A stretch of DNA of 64,000 bases, taken from Gemmatimonadota bacterium (GTDB lineage: Bacteria > Gemmatimonadota > Gemmatimonadetes > Gemmatimonadales > GWC2-71-9). Where the stretch lies: the NCBI GenBank assembly GCA_016713435.1, contig JADJPD010000005.1, forward strand, positions 539,839 to 603,838. Reading direction: 5' to 3'. Each line of letters starts with the position of its first letter. Position 1 is the stretch's first letter. The notes beneath the pieces were generated by a model, which worked only from the letters and a program-made list of their open reading frames with translations, was not told the origin of the DNA and searched no databases. The position numbers were made by a program, and so were the translations under genes. This document shows, one piece after another, positions 40,026-49,606 of this stretch.

Positions 40026-40059
40026 GTTTGATTGTCGTCAAACTTACAAGGCCGGGCAA
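40026..40059 (-). promoter_or_regulatory. Promoter and operator of the arsR-type gene, leaderless
   Basis: TTGCCC (read leftward at 40054-40059), a 17-base spacer and GACAAT (40031-40036) make a promoter. The perfect dyad GTTTGA-TTGTCG-TCAAAC (40026-40043) covers the -10 box. Only six bases separate the -10 box from the ATG, so the transcript would start at or next to the start codon and lack a leader. Confidence 0.7.
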
Positions 40060-40096
40060 GGGGGAATGGTTCCCACCACTCCCCCAGGCCCGCGCC

Positions 40097-42641
40097 CTAA
40101 CGCGGGAACCAGTAGGACAGCTTGACCAGGAAGGTGTCGTCCGCGCGGCGGTCGAAGAGGTCGCCGAGGTCCCCGCCGAACGACTCGCGTCCCTCGACGG
40201 GCGCGAAGTTCTCGCGGCCCTGGCTCCAGACCAGGAACAGCGTGGACCCCGGCCGGTACTCCCAGCGGAACACCACGTTGGAGCGGAACTGCTGGAAGTT
40301 GAAGCCGCCCGGGTTGTTGGTCACCGCGGTGTCCCCGTAGGCCTGGTACCTGGCGTTGAAGTCCCGCGCCCGCGGATCCTCGAACTCGCGCACCCGGCTG
40401 TAGGTGCCCTTGGTGATGAAGGGGGAGGCGTACACCTGCAGGGTGGCGGTGGGCGTGAAGGTGTAGTCGAGACGCCAGGTGAAGCTCAGCGTCTTCTGCT
40501 CGAGGTGGGCAAAGGTGTAATGCTCCAGCCCCGTGCTGTCGGCGAAGGTGTCGAAGTACTGGGTATGGTCGGTGTTGCGGGCCAGGCTCGTCGAGAACGA
40601 CGTGCTGAACCGGCTGTTGACCTTCACCGCCACCTGGGGCTGGACGCTGATCCGGTGGGACCGGCCGCCATCACTCACGCCCGCGTTGAGCCAGAGGAAC
40701 GGGACCACGGCCTTCCGGCCGTCGCCCTCGATGCCCATCCAGGGCGAGAGGTAGGCATCCTGGCGGACGGCGGGCCCGCCCCGGGCGCAGCGGTCGCAGT
40801 AGGTGGCGCCGAGCTGGCCCAGCGTGCCGCCCATGTGGAGCCACCAGCGATTGGTGAACTGCACGTGGACGTTGGTGTTGAAGGCGCGGTCGGTGGGCAG
40901 CCCGTCGGCCGTCCAGTATTCCCAGTTGTTGAAGTTCCAGCGCAATTGCTGGAAGACGGCGTTCGGCGTGCGGAAGGCCAGGTTGGCCCAGCTGGTCCAC
41001 GCCATGAAGTCCGCCTGCCGCAGGAAGCCGATGTCGTTGAGCTCGAAGCCCGGTGTGCGGCGCTGGAACGCCGTCTCAAAGACCAGCCGTCGCCCTCCCA
41101 CCTTGGCGAAGCGCATCTCCATGTTGGTGCCGGCGAGGGAGGTGCGGGTCGGGTCGAAGCGCGCCTCGCCGTCCGGGCGCTGGTACAGATGGACCGCGTC
41201 CCGCTGCGTGGCGGCCATCGCCTCCTCGCTGCCGGACACCCGGCTGGCCGCGAACGACCCCGACACCTCGAAGCGCTCCCGGAAGCGATGCCGGGCATCG
41301 AGGCCGCCGCTGTAGGCGCCGTTGCGCAGGTAGGGCCGGGTCTCATTGTTGAGGAACCGGGTCACCCCGGTAAGGATGACGCCCACGGAGCTGTTGCCGC
41401 CGTCCCAGTCCTGGTTTCCCCGCACCACGGCGTAGTTGGTGGCCGGTTCCACGGTGCGATGGCCTGAGCCCTCGGCGTGACCGGTCACGGCGTCGAACAC
41501 GCCCAGCGAGAACCCTCCGGGGAACCGGCCGGTCACCTTCGCGGCCCCGAGGATCCGCGTGACGGCGCCGGACTGGTCGCTGTACACCCCCGCGAGTTGC
41601 GGCGCGCGGCCGATGCGCCGGGAATAGAACAGACCCTCCCCCGTGCTGCAGTCCACCACCACCACGCAATTGACGTTGAAGGTGAACAGTCCCTTCCCCT
41701 CGACGAAGAACGGACGCTGCTCCCGGAAGAAGGTCTCGAAGGCGCTCAGGTTGAGCTCCGACGGATCGGCCTCCACCTGGCCGAAGTCCGGGTTCACCGT
41801 GGCGTTCAGCAGGAGGTTCGAGGCCAGCCGGTACCGCAGGTCCAGGCCGGCCGTGAACTCCTGGTCCCGGGCGAAATTGTCCTGCGGGGCCCTCGACGTT
41901 CTTGGTCAGGAAGTAGGGCGTGAACTCGGCATGCCCCGGGCTGGCCAGTCCCTCCAGCCCCGTGAGCTCGCCGAACTGCGACGTGAACCCCGAGCGCGAC
42001 GGCCGGAAGAGCGGCCAGGTGATGGCCGACGTGTGCCGCTGCACGTTGCGCCAGATCATGAACCCGAAGGTCCCGTCGCCCTTGGTGGAGTAGTGCAGCT
42101 GGCTGAGCGGGATGCGATACTCGGCGGTCCACCCGAGGGAGTCCACCTGCGTGGCCACGTCCCAGACGGCGTCCCACGCGGAATCCTCGTCGCCATCGTT
42201 GTAGATGGCATAGTCTGCCTTCACGCCGGCCGGTGTCACCACGAACTCGAAGCCGGAGCGCCGGTCGTGATACGAGTCGATCATCACCGACACCCGGTCC
42301 GACTCGGGCAGGTCGTCCCGGCGCGACAGCAGGCTGATGATGCTGTCCGGATGCGGGTCGAAGTTCCGGACGAAGATGTAGAGGTGCTGCGGGTCGTAGA
42401 GCACCCGCGCCTCGGTGCGCACCTTGGGGTCCGCGCCCTCGCTCGGCCGGGCCTCGAGGAACTGGGTGATGGGCGCCGCCAGCCGCCACGCGGGCTCGTC
42501 GTCCCGGCCGTCGAGGTCGGGGGGCGTGTCGGTGCGCGCGGCGCGGACCTCAGTGGAGCTGGCGGGCGGGACCGCCACCGGCGGCGCCACCAGCGCCACG
42601 GTTTGCGTCTGCAGGGCGAGCAGCATGCCGAGCCCGGTCAT
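40097..42641 (-). CDS. DUF5916-like outer-membrane protein with CBM9-type domain (one frame break)
   Basis: About 848 codons. A signal peptide is followed by a carbohydrate-binding-module-9-like domain (PPDLDGRDDEPAWRLAAP, YIFVRNFDPHPDSI, WTAEYRIPLSQLHY). A long C-terminal strand-rich region (NPDFGQVEADPSELNLSAFE, ending in VKLSYWFPR) matches DUF5916 proteins, predicted outer-membrane beta-barrels that may handle sugars or proteins. The terminal aromatic-rich strand fits barrel insertion by BamA. The frame breaks near 41892 in a four-C run; removing one C joins VEGP to QDNFARDQEF. It lies upstream of the repressor with no clear functional link. Confidence 0.85.
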
Positions 42642-42705
42642 GGCCGGGGTCTCTCAGGATCGGGATGACGGTTGGACACTCGCCGGTGCACGAGGGTTGG
42701 GTGTT

Positions 42706-44121
42706 TCACCGGGGGAACGGCCGGGGCCGGGGTTCCGGCCAGGGCCACGGGTCCACACCGCGGCGGCCCGCGAGGCCACGTACGGCGGCCTGACGGATTT
42801 CCGGGTCGGGGGATTCGAGCAGCCGGGTGAGTTCCTCGGTGCGCTCGCCCGCCTTGATGAGGGCGCGCACCTGCGCGCGCCGGACCTTCGCATCCTGCTC
42901 CTTGCCGAGGGCCGCCCGAAGTGCCGGCAGCGCCGCCGCATCCGCGATCTCCGACAGCGCCCAGGCGGCGCGAAGCCGGACATCGGGATCGCCATCGGTC
43001 AGTGCGGCGAGGAGGCCGCGGGGCGCGCTGGCCAGTTCGAGCTGCCCCAGCGCCCAGGCCGCCGTCCCGCGCACGTCGGCGTCGCGATCATTCGCGAGCA
43101 CCTGCCCCAGGCCCTCGGCGGCACTCGCGTCCTCGAGCTGGCCCAGCGCCCACACGGCGGTCTCGCGGACATCCGCATCGGCGTCGCCCCGGGCGGCGGC
43201 CAGCAGGGTGGCCGTGGCTCCGCGTGCCTCGATCTCGCCCAGCGCCCACGCGGCCATCTCCCGCACCTCGGGCGCCTTGTCGGCGCGCAGGGCGGCCGCC
43301 AGCCCATCCGCCGCGCTCCGTGCCTCGAGCTGGGCCAGCGCCCAGGCGGCGGTGCGGCGCACGGCTGCGGCGTCATCCTCCTTCAGCACGCGCAGGAGCG
43401 CTGGCACGGCCGCCGCCGAGTCGAGGCGTCCTAGGGCGCCAGCGGCCGTTTCCCGGACCAGCGGGGCGTCGTCGCCGAGCGCGGTCATGGCGGGCCGCAC
43501 GGCGCGGCCATCCCCGATCCGCCCCAGGGCCCACAGCGCGTTGGCGCGCACGCCGGTGACGCGGTCACGGACCGCTCGTGTGAGTCCCTCCACGGCGCGG
43601 CGCGGCTCCTTGAGCCCGAGCCCGAGCGTGGCCGCGATGCGGGTCCCGGAGTCGGCCGCGCCCAGGCGGTCGAGCAGCCCAGCGGTCACCGCCTCCGCTT
43701 CCTCCTCCGCGAGCAGGCGCACCGCGAGTTCACGGGCGCAGGGATCGGCATCCGCGACCGTCTCGAGCAGGAACTGCACGTCCGCGGCCGGAAGGGCGGT
43801 GCGCCGGCTCCGGCGATCCTCGATAGCCGGCAGCAGCGTCGCCGGCGCATCCGCCCCGCCGCCCCAGCTGCCGATGGCGCGGGCCGCGTAGGCACAGAGC
43901 GCCGGCGCGGCGCCGCGGGCCGAGGCGATGAGCGTGCGCACGTCGCGCGGCGCGGCCACGAGCGCCGTCCCGCTCGGCGGCTCGGGTACCGCGGATAGCG
44001 CGAAAGCGGGAGGCACCAGGGCATCGGGCATCAGGGCGACATCGGCCTCGGCCAGGCGCGTGGAGCCGGCGGGCAGGGCGGCCACGGCAGTGGCCAGGGC
44101 AAGCAGGGTGAGGCGCGGCAT
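42706..44121 (-). CDS. Exported HEAT-repeat protein with Trp/Pro tail
   Basis: A 471-residue exported protein: signal peptide to about residue 19, then roughly ten HEAT (PBS-lyase-like) repeats from about residue 110 to 450. Typical units are VREMAAWALGEIEARG, VRETAVWALGQLEDAS and VRGTAAWALGQLELAS. The C-terminus is the unusual VDPWPWPEPRPRPFPR, close to that of the adjacent M56 protease. The ATG at 44121 has GGAGAA at good spacing. A 16-bp dyad matching the one at the BlaI-type gene lies upstream, so it is probably in the same regulon. It may bind proteins outside the membrane as a scaffold. Confidence 0.88.
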   Translation of the reverse strand: MPRLTLLALATAVAALPAGSTRLAEADVALMPDALVPPAFALSAVPEPPSGTALVAAPRDVRTLIASARGAAPALCAYAARAIGSWGGGADAPATLLPAIEDRRSRRTALPAADVQFLLETVADADPCARELAVRLLAEEEAEAVTAGLLDRLGAADSGTRIAATLGLGLKEPRRAVEGLTRAVRDRVTGVRANALWALGRIGDGRAVRPAMTALGDDAPLVRETAAGALGRLDSAAAVPALLRVLKEDDAAAVRRTAAWALAQLEARSAADGLAAALRADKAPEVREMAAWALGEIEARGATATLLAAARGDADADVRETAVWALGQLEDASAAEGLGQVLANDRDADVRGTAAWALGQLELASAPRGLLAALTDGDPDVRLRAAWALSEIADAAALPALRAALGKEQDAKVRRAQVRALIKAGERTEELTRLLESPDPEIRQAAVRGLAGRRGVDPWPWPEPRPRPFPR

Positions 44122-44152
44122 CGGGGCTTCTCCGATCGAGGAACGGCAGTGC

Positions 44153-44168
44153 TGCTGATTTTTCAGCA
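44153..44168 (-). promoter_or_regulatory. BlaI-type operator upstream of the HEAT gene
   Basis: The 16-base perfect dyad TGCTGATTTTTCAGCA differs in only one spacer base from TGCTGATATTTCAGCA at the repressor promoter. A possible -10 box AAAAAT lies within it on the leftward strand, but the -35 at 17 bases (CGTTCG) is poor. Confidence 0.75.
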
Positions 44169-44236
44169 CATCAGGACAAACGAACGGGGCGCCGCGTGAG
44201 TTTCAGGGCCGCGCGGCGCCCCGGATCAGGCGACGC

Positions 44237-46294
44237 TCAGGGGTACGGCCTCGGCCAGGGCCAGGGCCACGGCCAGGGGCCGCCTGCATTGCCGCCCGCG
44301 AGCGCGGTGACAGCGGTGGCACGGACCCGGGCGTCGCTGGAGCTGAGCATCTGCTCGAGCACAGGGACCGCCACCTCCCCCGCCTGCGCCAGGGCCTTGA
44401 GGATGCCTTCCTGAACGTCGGCGTCCTGCTCCTTCCGGAAGGCGGCATCGAGCGCGCGGACGGCCTCGGGATCGCGGATGCTGTACAGGGCCCACGCGGC
44501 GGCGAGGCGGACGTCCTTGGACTCGTCCCCCAGCGCGGCAAGCACGCCCGCCGGCGCGCGCTCGGGGCGGAGGCTCCCGATCGCCCAGAGCGTGACCTCC
44601 CGCGAGTCGGCGTCGCCCTGCGTGAGGCTGGCGGTGAGGGCGTCGAGCGCCCCTTCCGCCCGCACCGAGCCGATGGCCCAGGCGATGGTGGTCCGAACCT
44701 CCGGGTCGCGCTCGGCCTTGAGGGCACGGGCCAGCGCGGCGGCGACGGCCGGATTCCGGCGCGCATTGCCCAGCGACCAGGCGGCCATCTCACGCACCGT
44801 CGAATCGCGGTCGCCGGCGAGCGCGGAGGCGAGGGCTTCGGCCACCGCATCGGTGCGGGCGTAGCGCGACAGGCCCCACGCCGCCACCCGGCGCACCTCG
44901 GCACTGGAGTCGGTGCGCAGCAGCCGCGAGAGCACAGTGGGCCGGTCGTCGTCCCCGCCCTGCGCGGCGAGGAGCGCGTCGATCCGCTGCTCGGCCCGGC
45001 TCTCGGAGGCCTGCTCCACCCGCTCGGTGCGGGTGTCGGTGCGCGTCTCCTGATGCGCCGCCGGCGCCGGAGCCACGGGCGTGGCGGGCGTCGCCGGCGT
45101 GGACACGCTGGTGGTGGTGTTGTTCGCCGTGTCAGCCAGCGCGGCCTGGACCGGCGGCACCGGGAGGACGGACGGCACGTTGCGGGCCGGCTGCGGCACC
45201 GGCACGGCCGCGCCCACCAGCAGCGCCACCCCGGCCAGCGCGCCCACCAGGGAGGCGGACTGCCGGCGGCTCGGTCCGCGGCGCGAGAGATCGGGGTTGA
45301 GGATGGCGAGCATGCGGCCCTCGAATTCCTTGGGATGCGCCATCGCGAGCGCGATGGCCGGGGTGGTGGACTGGCGAACCGCCGTCACGATGTCGAGCAG
45401 GTGCTCCGCATACGCGCTGGGCCGGGCCCCGAAGGTGAGCGCCAGGTCGTCGCAGGCGCGCTCGCTCTCGGCGCGCAGTCCGCGGGCGGCGGTCCACACC
45501 AGCGGGTGGAACCAGTAGAGCGCGCAGGCCACGCGGCCCAGGGTGTGGCCCAGCAGGTCGCGGCGGCGGACGTGCGCCAGCTCGTGAATCAGCACGGCGG
45601 TGCGGCGCTCCGCGCTCCAGGCTTCACTCTCCGCGGGCAGCACCACCACCGGCCGGCGGAGGCCCGCCGCGAACGGCATCTGCACGTCCCCGCTCCGCAC
45701 CAGCCGGGGGGCATCCGCCAGCCCCATGCGGTCGGCAATCTCGTACAGCGGCGCTTCCCACGACGGGTCGCTGAGCGGCGTGGCCCGGGCCACGATCCGC
45801 CGGACGGCCAGCGCACCGAGGCCGAGACGCGCGAGGAGCGCCAGCGCCACCACGGCCCACAGCCCCGCGAGCAGGGCACCCGGTCCGGGGAGCGACACGC
45901 CATCCGCACCCGCCACCCGGCCCTCGCGAGCGTCCGGCGATGCGGTGACTTCGCGGCGCCCCTGCTCACCTTCCCGAGCTGCGGCGGCGGCGGCGGGCGC
46001 TTCGGGCGTCGTCGCGGTGCCGGTGGTCACCGTGGCCGCGGGGAGGATCGGCACCTCCAGCGGGCCCCACACGGCGAGGACCGGGAGCACCATCATGGCG
46101 CCGAGGGCCACCAGCCACACCAGGTGACGGACCCCCGCGGATGCCCGCTCCAGGGCCAGCGTGACGAGACGCGCCAGCAGGAGCAGCAGCGTGGCCTTGA
46201 GGACGAAGAGCGCGGCGGGCAGCGCGGCCGGGGCCACGCGAGTCACGTCGTGCAGGAGTTGCGTCAGCGGGGCGGTCATCGGGGCCTCCGTCAC
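44237..46294 (-). CDS. BlaR1-like M56 metalloprotease fused to HEAT repeats
   Basis: A 685-residue membrane protein. Residues 1-240 hold about three transmembrane helices and the M56 zinc-protease site HELAH at 237-241, with a further likely ligand in ESERACDDLAL. A fourth helix lies near 342-362. Residues 430-665 are about seven HEAT repeats (VREMAAWSLGNARRNP, VRLAAAWALYSIRDPE). The tail is GPWPWPWPWPRPYP. In BlaR1/MecR1 the protease is activated by an outside ligand and removes the BlaI/MecI repressor. Here a HEAT array replaces the penicillin-binding sensor domain. Its start overlaps the BlaI-type stop as ATGA. Confidence 0.92.
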   Translation of the reverse strand: MTEAPMTAPLTQLLHDVTRVAPAALPAALFVLKATLLLLLARLVTLALERASAGVRHLVWLVALGAMMVLPVLAVWGPLEVPILPAATVTTGTATTPEAPAAAAAAREGEQGRREVTASPDAREGRVAGADGVSLPGPGALLAGLWAVVALALLARLGLGALAVRRIVARATPLSDPSWEAPLYEIADRMGLADAPRLVRSGDVQMPFAAGLRRPVVVLPAESEAWSAERRTAVLIHELAHVRRRDLLGHTLGRVACALYWFHPLVWTAARGLRAESERACDDLALTFGARPSAYAEHLLDIVTAVRQSTTPAIALAMAHPKEFEGRMLAILNPDLSRRGPSRRQSASLVGALAGVALLVGAAVPVPQPARNVPSVLPVPPVQAALADTANNTTTSVSTPATPATPVAPAPAAHQETRTDTRTERVEQASESRAEQRIDALLAAQGGDDDRPTVLSRLLRTDSSAEVRRVAAWGLSRYARTDAVAEALASALAGDRDSTVREMAAWSLGNARRNPAVAAALARALKAERDPEVRTTIAWAIGSVRAEGALDALTASLTQGDADSREVTLWAIGSLRPERAPAGVLAALGDESKDVRLAAAWALYSIRDPEAVRALDAAFRKEQDADVQEGILKALAQAGEVAVPVLEQMLSSSDARVRATAVTALAGGNAGGPWPWPWPWPRPYP

Positions 46295-46683
46295 TGCTCG
46301 GTGGCGCGGGCCCGGCGGATCTTCTCCCGCAGGCGCGCAAGCTCGGCGTCCGTCATGTCGGCATCGGAGAGGCGGAGGAGCGCCGTCACCGCCTCCTCGG
46401 GCGACCCCGCGAAGTAGGTGCGCACGACGTGCTCGAGGGCATCCTCGCGCGCGCGGTCGGTGGGGCGCGCCGGGAAGTACACGTAGCGCGGGCCGTCCTC
46501 CCGGTGCCCCACCAGCTTCTTCTCAGCCAGGATCCGGAGCACCGAGCGCACCGCCGAGTAGGTCGGGGGGTCCGGCATGGCCTGCATGATCTCGGCGACG
46601 GTCGACTCGCCCTTCCGGTAGAGGATCTCCATGACCTGCCGCTCGCGGCGGCTCAGGTCATCGGTCGGGGCGCGCTTGGCCAT
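46291..46683 (-). CDS. BlaI/MecI/CopY-family repressor
   Basis: A 130-residue winged-helix repressor: LSRRERQVMEILYRKGESTV, then the recognition region PPTYSAVRSVLRILAEKKLV, the wing REDGPRYVYFPA, and a C-terminal dimerisation helix set. Family members are cleaved by partner M56 proteases to release their operators. The partner gene is directly coupled downstream. The protein likely binds the TGCTGA-TCAGCA dyads at its own promoter and before the second HEAT gene. Confidence 0.94.
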   Translation of the reverse strand: MAKRAPTDDLSRRERQVMEILYRKGESTVAEIMQAMPDPPTYSAVRSVLRILAEKKLVGHREDGPRYVYFPARPTDRAREDALEHVVRTYFAGSPEEAVTALLRLSDADMTDAELARLREKIRRARATEQ

Positions 46684-46736
46684 GAGGCGACTCCAGGAAA
46701 CCGGGGCAATGCCTCCGCCGGCGGCGAAGGCTGACG

Positions 46737-46770
46737 TGCTGATATTTCAGCATACGACACCGAAAGTCAA
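46737..46770 (-). promoter_or_regulatory. Promoter and operator of the BlaI-M56 operon
   Basis: Leftward TTGACT (46765-46770), a 17-base spacer and AAATAT (46742-46747) make a strong sigma70-like promoter. The perfect dyad TGCTGATATTTCAGCA (46737-46752) covers the -10 box, fitting autorepression. Confidence 0.8.
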
Positions 46771-46873
46771 GAGTTTCACCCCTGGAAGACGGGGAGCAGG
46801 CCCGTCGTGCGCGAATTCCGGTCGTCCCTGCGGCGGGCCCGGGGAGGATGCGTGGCCCCTGTCCCGCAAAGAC

Positions 46874-46904
46874 CGCGGCCCCGGATGTAGTGTCCGGGGC
46901 CGCG
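46874..46904 (-). terminator. Terminator of nrdJ
   Basis: A perfect 12-bp stem (CGCGGCCCCGGA pairing with TCCGGGGCCGCG) with a seven-base loop, 47 bases beyond the nrdJ stop. The T-tract on the leftward strand is short. Confidence 0.72.
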
Positions 46905-46950
46905 CGTGGGTGCTGCCGATCAGGGGCGCCGAGGCGCCCTGGTCAGGCGC

Positions 46951-49488
46951 TCACCCGCATTCCGAGAAGCCGCACACGTGGCACTTGTTGCACCCCTCCG
47001 CGAACTCGAGCTGCGAGCCGCAGTCAGGACAGGCGCCGGCGAGAACGGGCTCGCTCTTGTGGGAGAAGAACTCCACCTGGGCGGCCGACTCACCCGAGGG
47101 ACGGACCACGACGGGTGCCGGTTGCGCCGTCAGGGTGCCGAGCGTGGGCAGCGGCTGGCCGGGCAGGAGCTCCTGCTGGATGCCCTGCTTGTCCTGCATC
47201 CACCGCTCGATGGCGATGCCCACCGCGTCCGGCACCGACAGGACCTTGTTGGGCCCGAGGCCGATGGCGCGGTCGGAGCTGATGCCGCGGATCTGGCGGT
47301 GCAGCTCCTTCATGGGGATGCCGGAGCGGAGCGCAAGCGAGATGAGGCGACCCATGGCCTCGACGTCGGCCATGATGGCGCCGCCGGCCTTGCCGAGGCT
47401 CATGAACACCTCGAACGGCTGGCCCTTCTCGTCCTCGGTGATGGTGACGTAGAGGGTGCCGAGCGGGGTCTCGATGCGCCGGGTGGTGCCGCGCAGGGTC
47501 TCGGGCCGCGAGCGCTTCTGGCGGCGCTGCAGGCTCTCGGCCTCGAGCTCGAGGACCAGCTTGCGGAGCCGCTCGTTCTCGGCGCGCACCTCGGCCAGCT
47601 CCCCGTGCAGGTCGGCGGCATCCATCCGCTCGCCGCTCGGCGTGATGGCGAGGTCGGCGCGGGCCTCGGCCTTGCCGGTGCTGGTGGCCTGCTCCGCCAC
47701 CTTCTTGGCCGTGGAGCCGGTGGAGAGCACCTGCATGTCGCGGCTGCCGTCGCGGTAGACGGTGACGCCCTTGCAGCCGAGGTGGAAGGCGAGGCGGTAA
47801 ATCTCCTCGACGTACTCCTCGGTGGCATCGTTGGCGAAGTTGCAGGTCTTGGAGATGGCCGAGTCGTTGTGGGCCTGGAACGCAGCCTGCATCCGGATGT
47901 GCCACTCCGGCTTGATGTTGTTGGCCGTGGCGAAGCAGCGCTGCCACTTCTCCGGCACCGCCGGGAAGTTGATGTGGCCAGCCTCGGCGATCTGGCGCAT
48001 CAGGTCCTCGGAGAACCAGCCCTCGCGCTTGGCGATGGCCACGAAGTCCTCGTTGACGTCCGGCATGAGCACGCCGGCCTGGTTCCGCATGAAGGCCACG
48101 GCGAAGAGCGGCTCGATGCCCGAGCTGCAGCCGGCAATGATGGAAATGGTGCCGGTGGGCGCCACGGTGGTGACGTTGCAGTTGCGGAGCCGGCGCATCG
48201 GGCGGATGCGGTTGCCCCGGGCGTCGCGGGCGCAGGTGGCGTCCGGACCCCAGATGCTCTTCTCCCACTCGGGGAAGACGCCGCGCTGGGCGGCCAGGCG
48301 CTCGGACTCGACCTTGGACTCCTCGTCCACGAAGGCCATGACCTGGCGGCCCAGCTCCACGCCGTCCTCGCTGTCGTACGCGATGCCGAGGCGGATGAGC
48401 AGGTCGGCGAGCCCCATGACGCCGAGCCCGATGCGGCGGATGCGCTTGGAGAGCGCGTCGATTTCCGGCAGCGGGTAGCTGTTGGCGTCGATGACGTTCT
48501 CGAGGAAGTGCGTGGACAGGTGGATGGCCTGGCGCATCCCCTCCCAGTCCACCGCGCCGTCCTTGATGAAGTAGCCGACGTTGATGGAGCCGAGGTTGCA
48601 GACGTCGTACGGGAGCAGGGGCTGCTCGCCGCACGGGTTGGTGGCCTCGTAGGCGCCGAGGTGCGGCACCGGGTTGTACTGGTTGGCGCGATCAATGAAG
48701 AACACGCCCGGCTCGCCGGTCTTCCAGGCACCGTGGATGATCTTGCTCCAGACCTCGCGGGCCTTGAGCTGGCCCACGACCTGCTTGGTCTTGGGGTGGA
48801 TCAGGTCGTACTCGCCGTCGGCCTCGACCGCGGCCATGAAGGCGTCGGTGACGGCGACGGAGATGTTGAAGTTGGTGATCTTCGTGATGTCGTCCTTGCA
48901 GGTCACGAAGTCGAGGATGTCGGGATGGTCCACGCGCAGGATGCCCATGTTGGCGCCCCGGCGGGTCCCGCCCTGCTTCACCACGTCGGTGGAGGCATCA
49001 TAGAGGCTCATGAACGACACCGGGCCGCTCGCGACGCCCATGGTGGAGCGCACGATGGCGTTCTTGGGCCGCAGCCGCGAGAACGAGAAGCCCGTGCCCC
49101 CGCCCGACTGGTGCACCAGCGCCATGGAGCGCAGGGTGTCGTAGATGCCGTTCTGGCCGTTGGAGAGGGTGTCCTCCACCGGCAGCACGAAGCACGCCGA
49201 CAGCTGGCCCAGGGGCCGGCCCGCATTCATCAGGGTGGGGCTGTTGGGCATGAACTTCCGCTGCGCCATCAGCCCGAAGAAGGCCTCCGCCAGCGCCTCG
49301 ACCGCCCCCGCCGACGCGCCGTAGCGGCGGTCCGGCTCGGCGATGGTGCGCGCCACCCGCCAGAAGAGGTCCGCCGCCTGCTCGGTGGGCTTCCCCTGCT
49401 CATCCTTGATCAGGTAGCGCTTCTCCAGCACCGTGATGGCGTTGGCGGAAAGCTCGAGCGCGCTGTTGTCGTGCGAAGAAGTCGCCAT
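46951..49488 (-). CDS. nrdJ: Vitamin B12-dependent (class II) ribonucleotide reductase
   Basis: An 845-residue enzyme that makes deoxyribonucleotides using adenosylcobalamin. Catalytic residues appear as NPCGE near 284-288; the disulphide-forming cysteines are in LSACFVLPVEDT (Cys99) and YDVCNLGSIN (Cys297). The radical and substrate barrel continues to about residue 600. A charged coiled-coil linker (AEVRAENERLRKLVLELEAE) precedes a C-terminal region with a zinc ribbon (CPDCG...CHVCG) that can reduce the active site. The ribosome site GAGGGTGGG precedes the ATG. It is monocistronic between a promoter and a terminator. No oxygen-dependent class I enzyme is in this window. Confidence 0.96.
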   Translation of the reverse strand: MATSSHDNSALELSANAITVLEKRYLIKDEQGKPTEQAADLFWRVARTIAEPDRRYGASAGAVEALAEAFFGLMAQRKFMPNSPTLMNAGRPLGQLSACFVLPVEDTLSNGQNGIYDTLRSMALVHQSGGGTGFSFSRLRPKNAIVRSTMGVASGPVSFMSLYDASTDVVKQGGTRRGANMGILRVDHPDILDFVTCKDDITKITNFNISVAVTDAFMAAVEADGEYDLIHPKTKQVVGQLKAREVWSKIIHGAWKTGEPGVFFIDRANQYNPVPHLGAYEATNPCGEQPLLPYDVCNLGSINVGYFIKDGAVDWEGMRQAIHLSTHFLENVIDANSYPLPEIDALSKRIRRIGLGVMGLADLLIRLGIAYDSEDGVELGRQVMAFVDEESKVESERLAAQRGVFPEWEKSIWGPDATCARDARGNRIRPMRRLRNCNVTTVAPTGTISIIAGCSSGIEPLFAVAFMRNQAGVLMPDVNEDFVAIAKREGWFSEDLMRQIAEAGHINFPAVPEKWQRCFATANNIKPEWHIRMQAAFQAHNDSAISKTCNFANDATEEYVEEIYRLAFHLGCKGVTVYRDGSRDMQVLSTGSTAKKVAEQATSTGKAEARADLAITPSGERMDAADLHGELAEVRAENERLRKLVLELEAESLQRRQKRSRPETLRGTTRRIETPLGTLYVTITEDEKGQPFEVFMSLGKAGGAIMADVEAMGRLISLALRSGIPMKELHRQIRGISSDRAIGLGPNKVLSVPDAVGIAIERWMQDKQGIQQELLPGQPLPTLGTLTAQPAPVVVRPSGESAAQVEFFSHKSEPVLAGACPDCGSQLEFAEGCNKCHVCGFSECG

Positions 49489-49577
49489 GGCCCACCCTCA
49501 AATGCGAGGCGAGAGGTTCGTAACGGACGGATCTACAGTTGGTGACGGAAGACCCACGAGATGTGAAACGGGAGACA

Positions 49578-49606
49578 AAAGTAGGACCGGGCCGGGGTGG
49601 CGACAA
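49578..49606 (-). promoter_or_regulatory. Candidate nrdJ promoter
   Basis: Leftward TTGTCG (49601-49606), a 17-base spacer and TACTTT (49578-49583) form a reasonable promoter about 90 bases upstream of the nrdJ start. The remaining gap to 49928 contains no gene. No complete cobalamin riboswitch or paired NrdR boxes could be traced; ACACAATAT at 49816-49824 is only a half-match to an NrdR box. Confidence 0.5.

Noticed and set aside
46906..49545. 879-residue open frame on the + strand opposite nrdJ
   Set aside because: Shadow of nrdJ; the translation is low-complexity and contains no recognisable fold.
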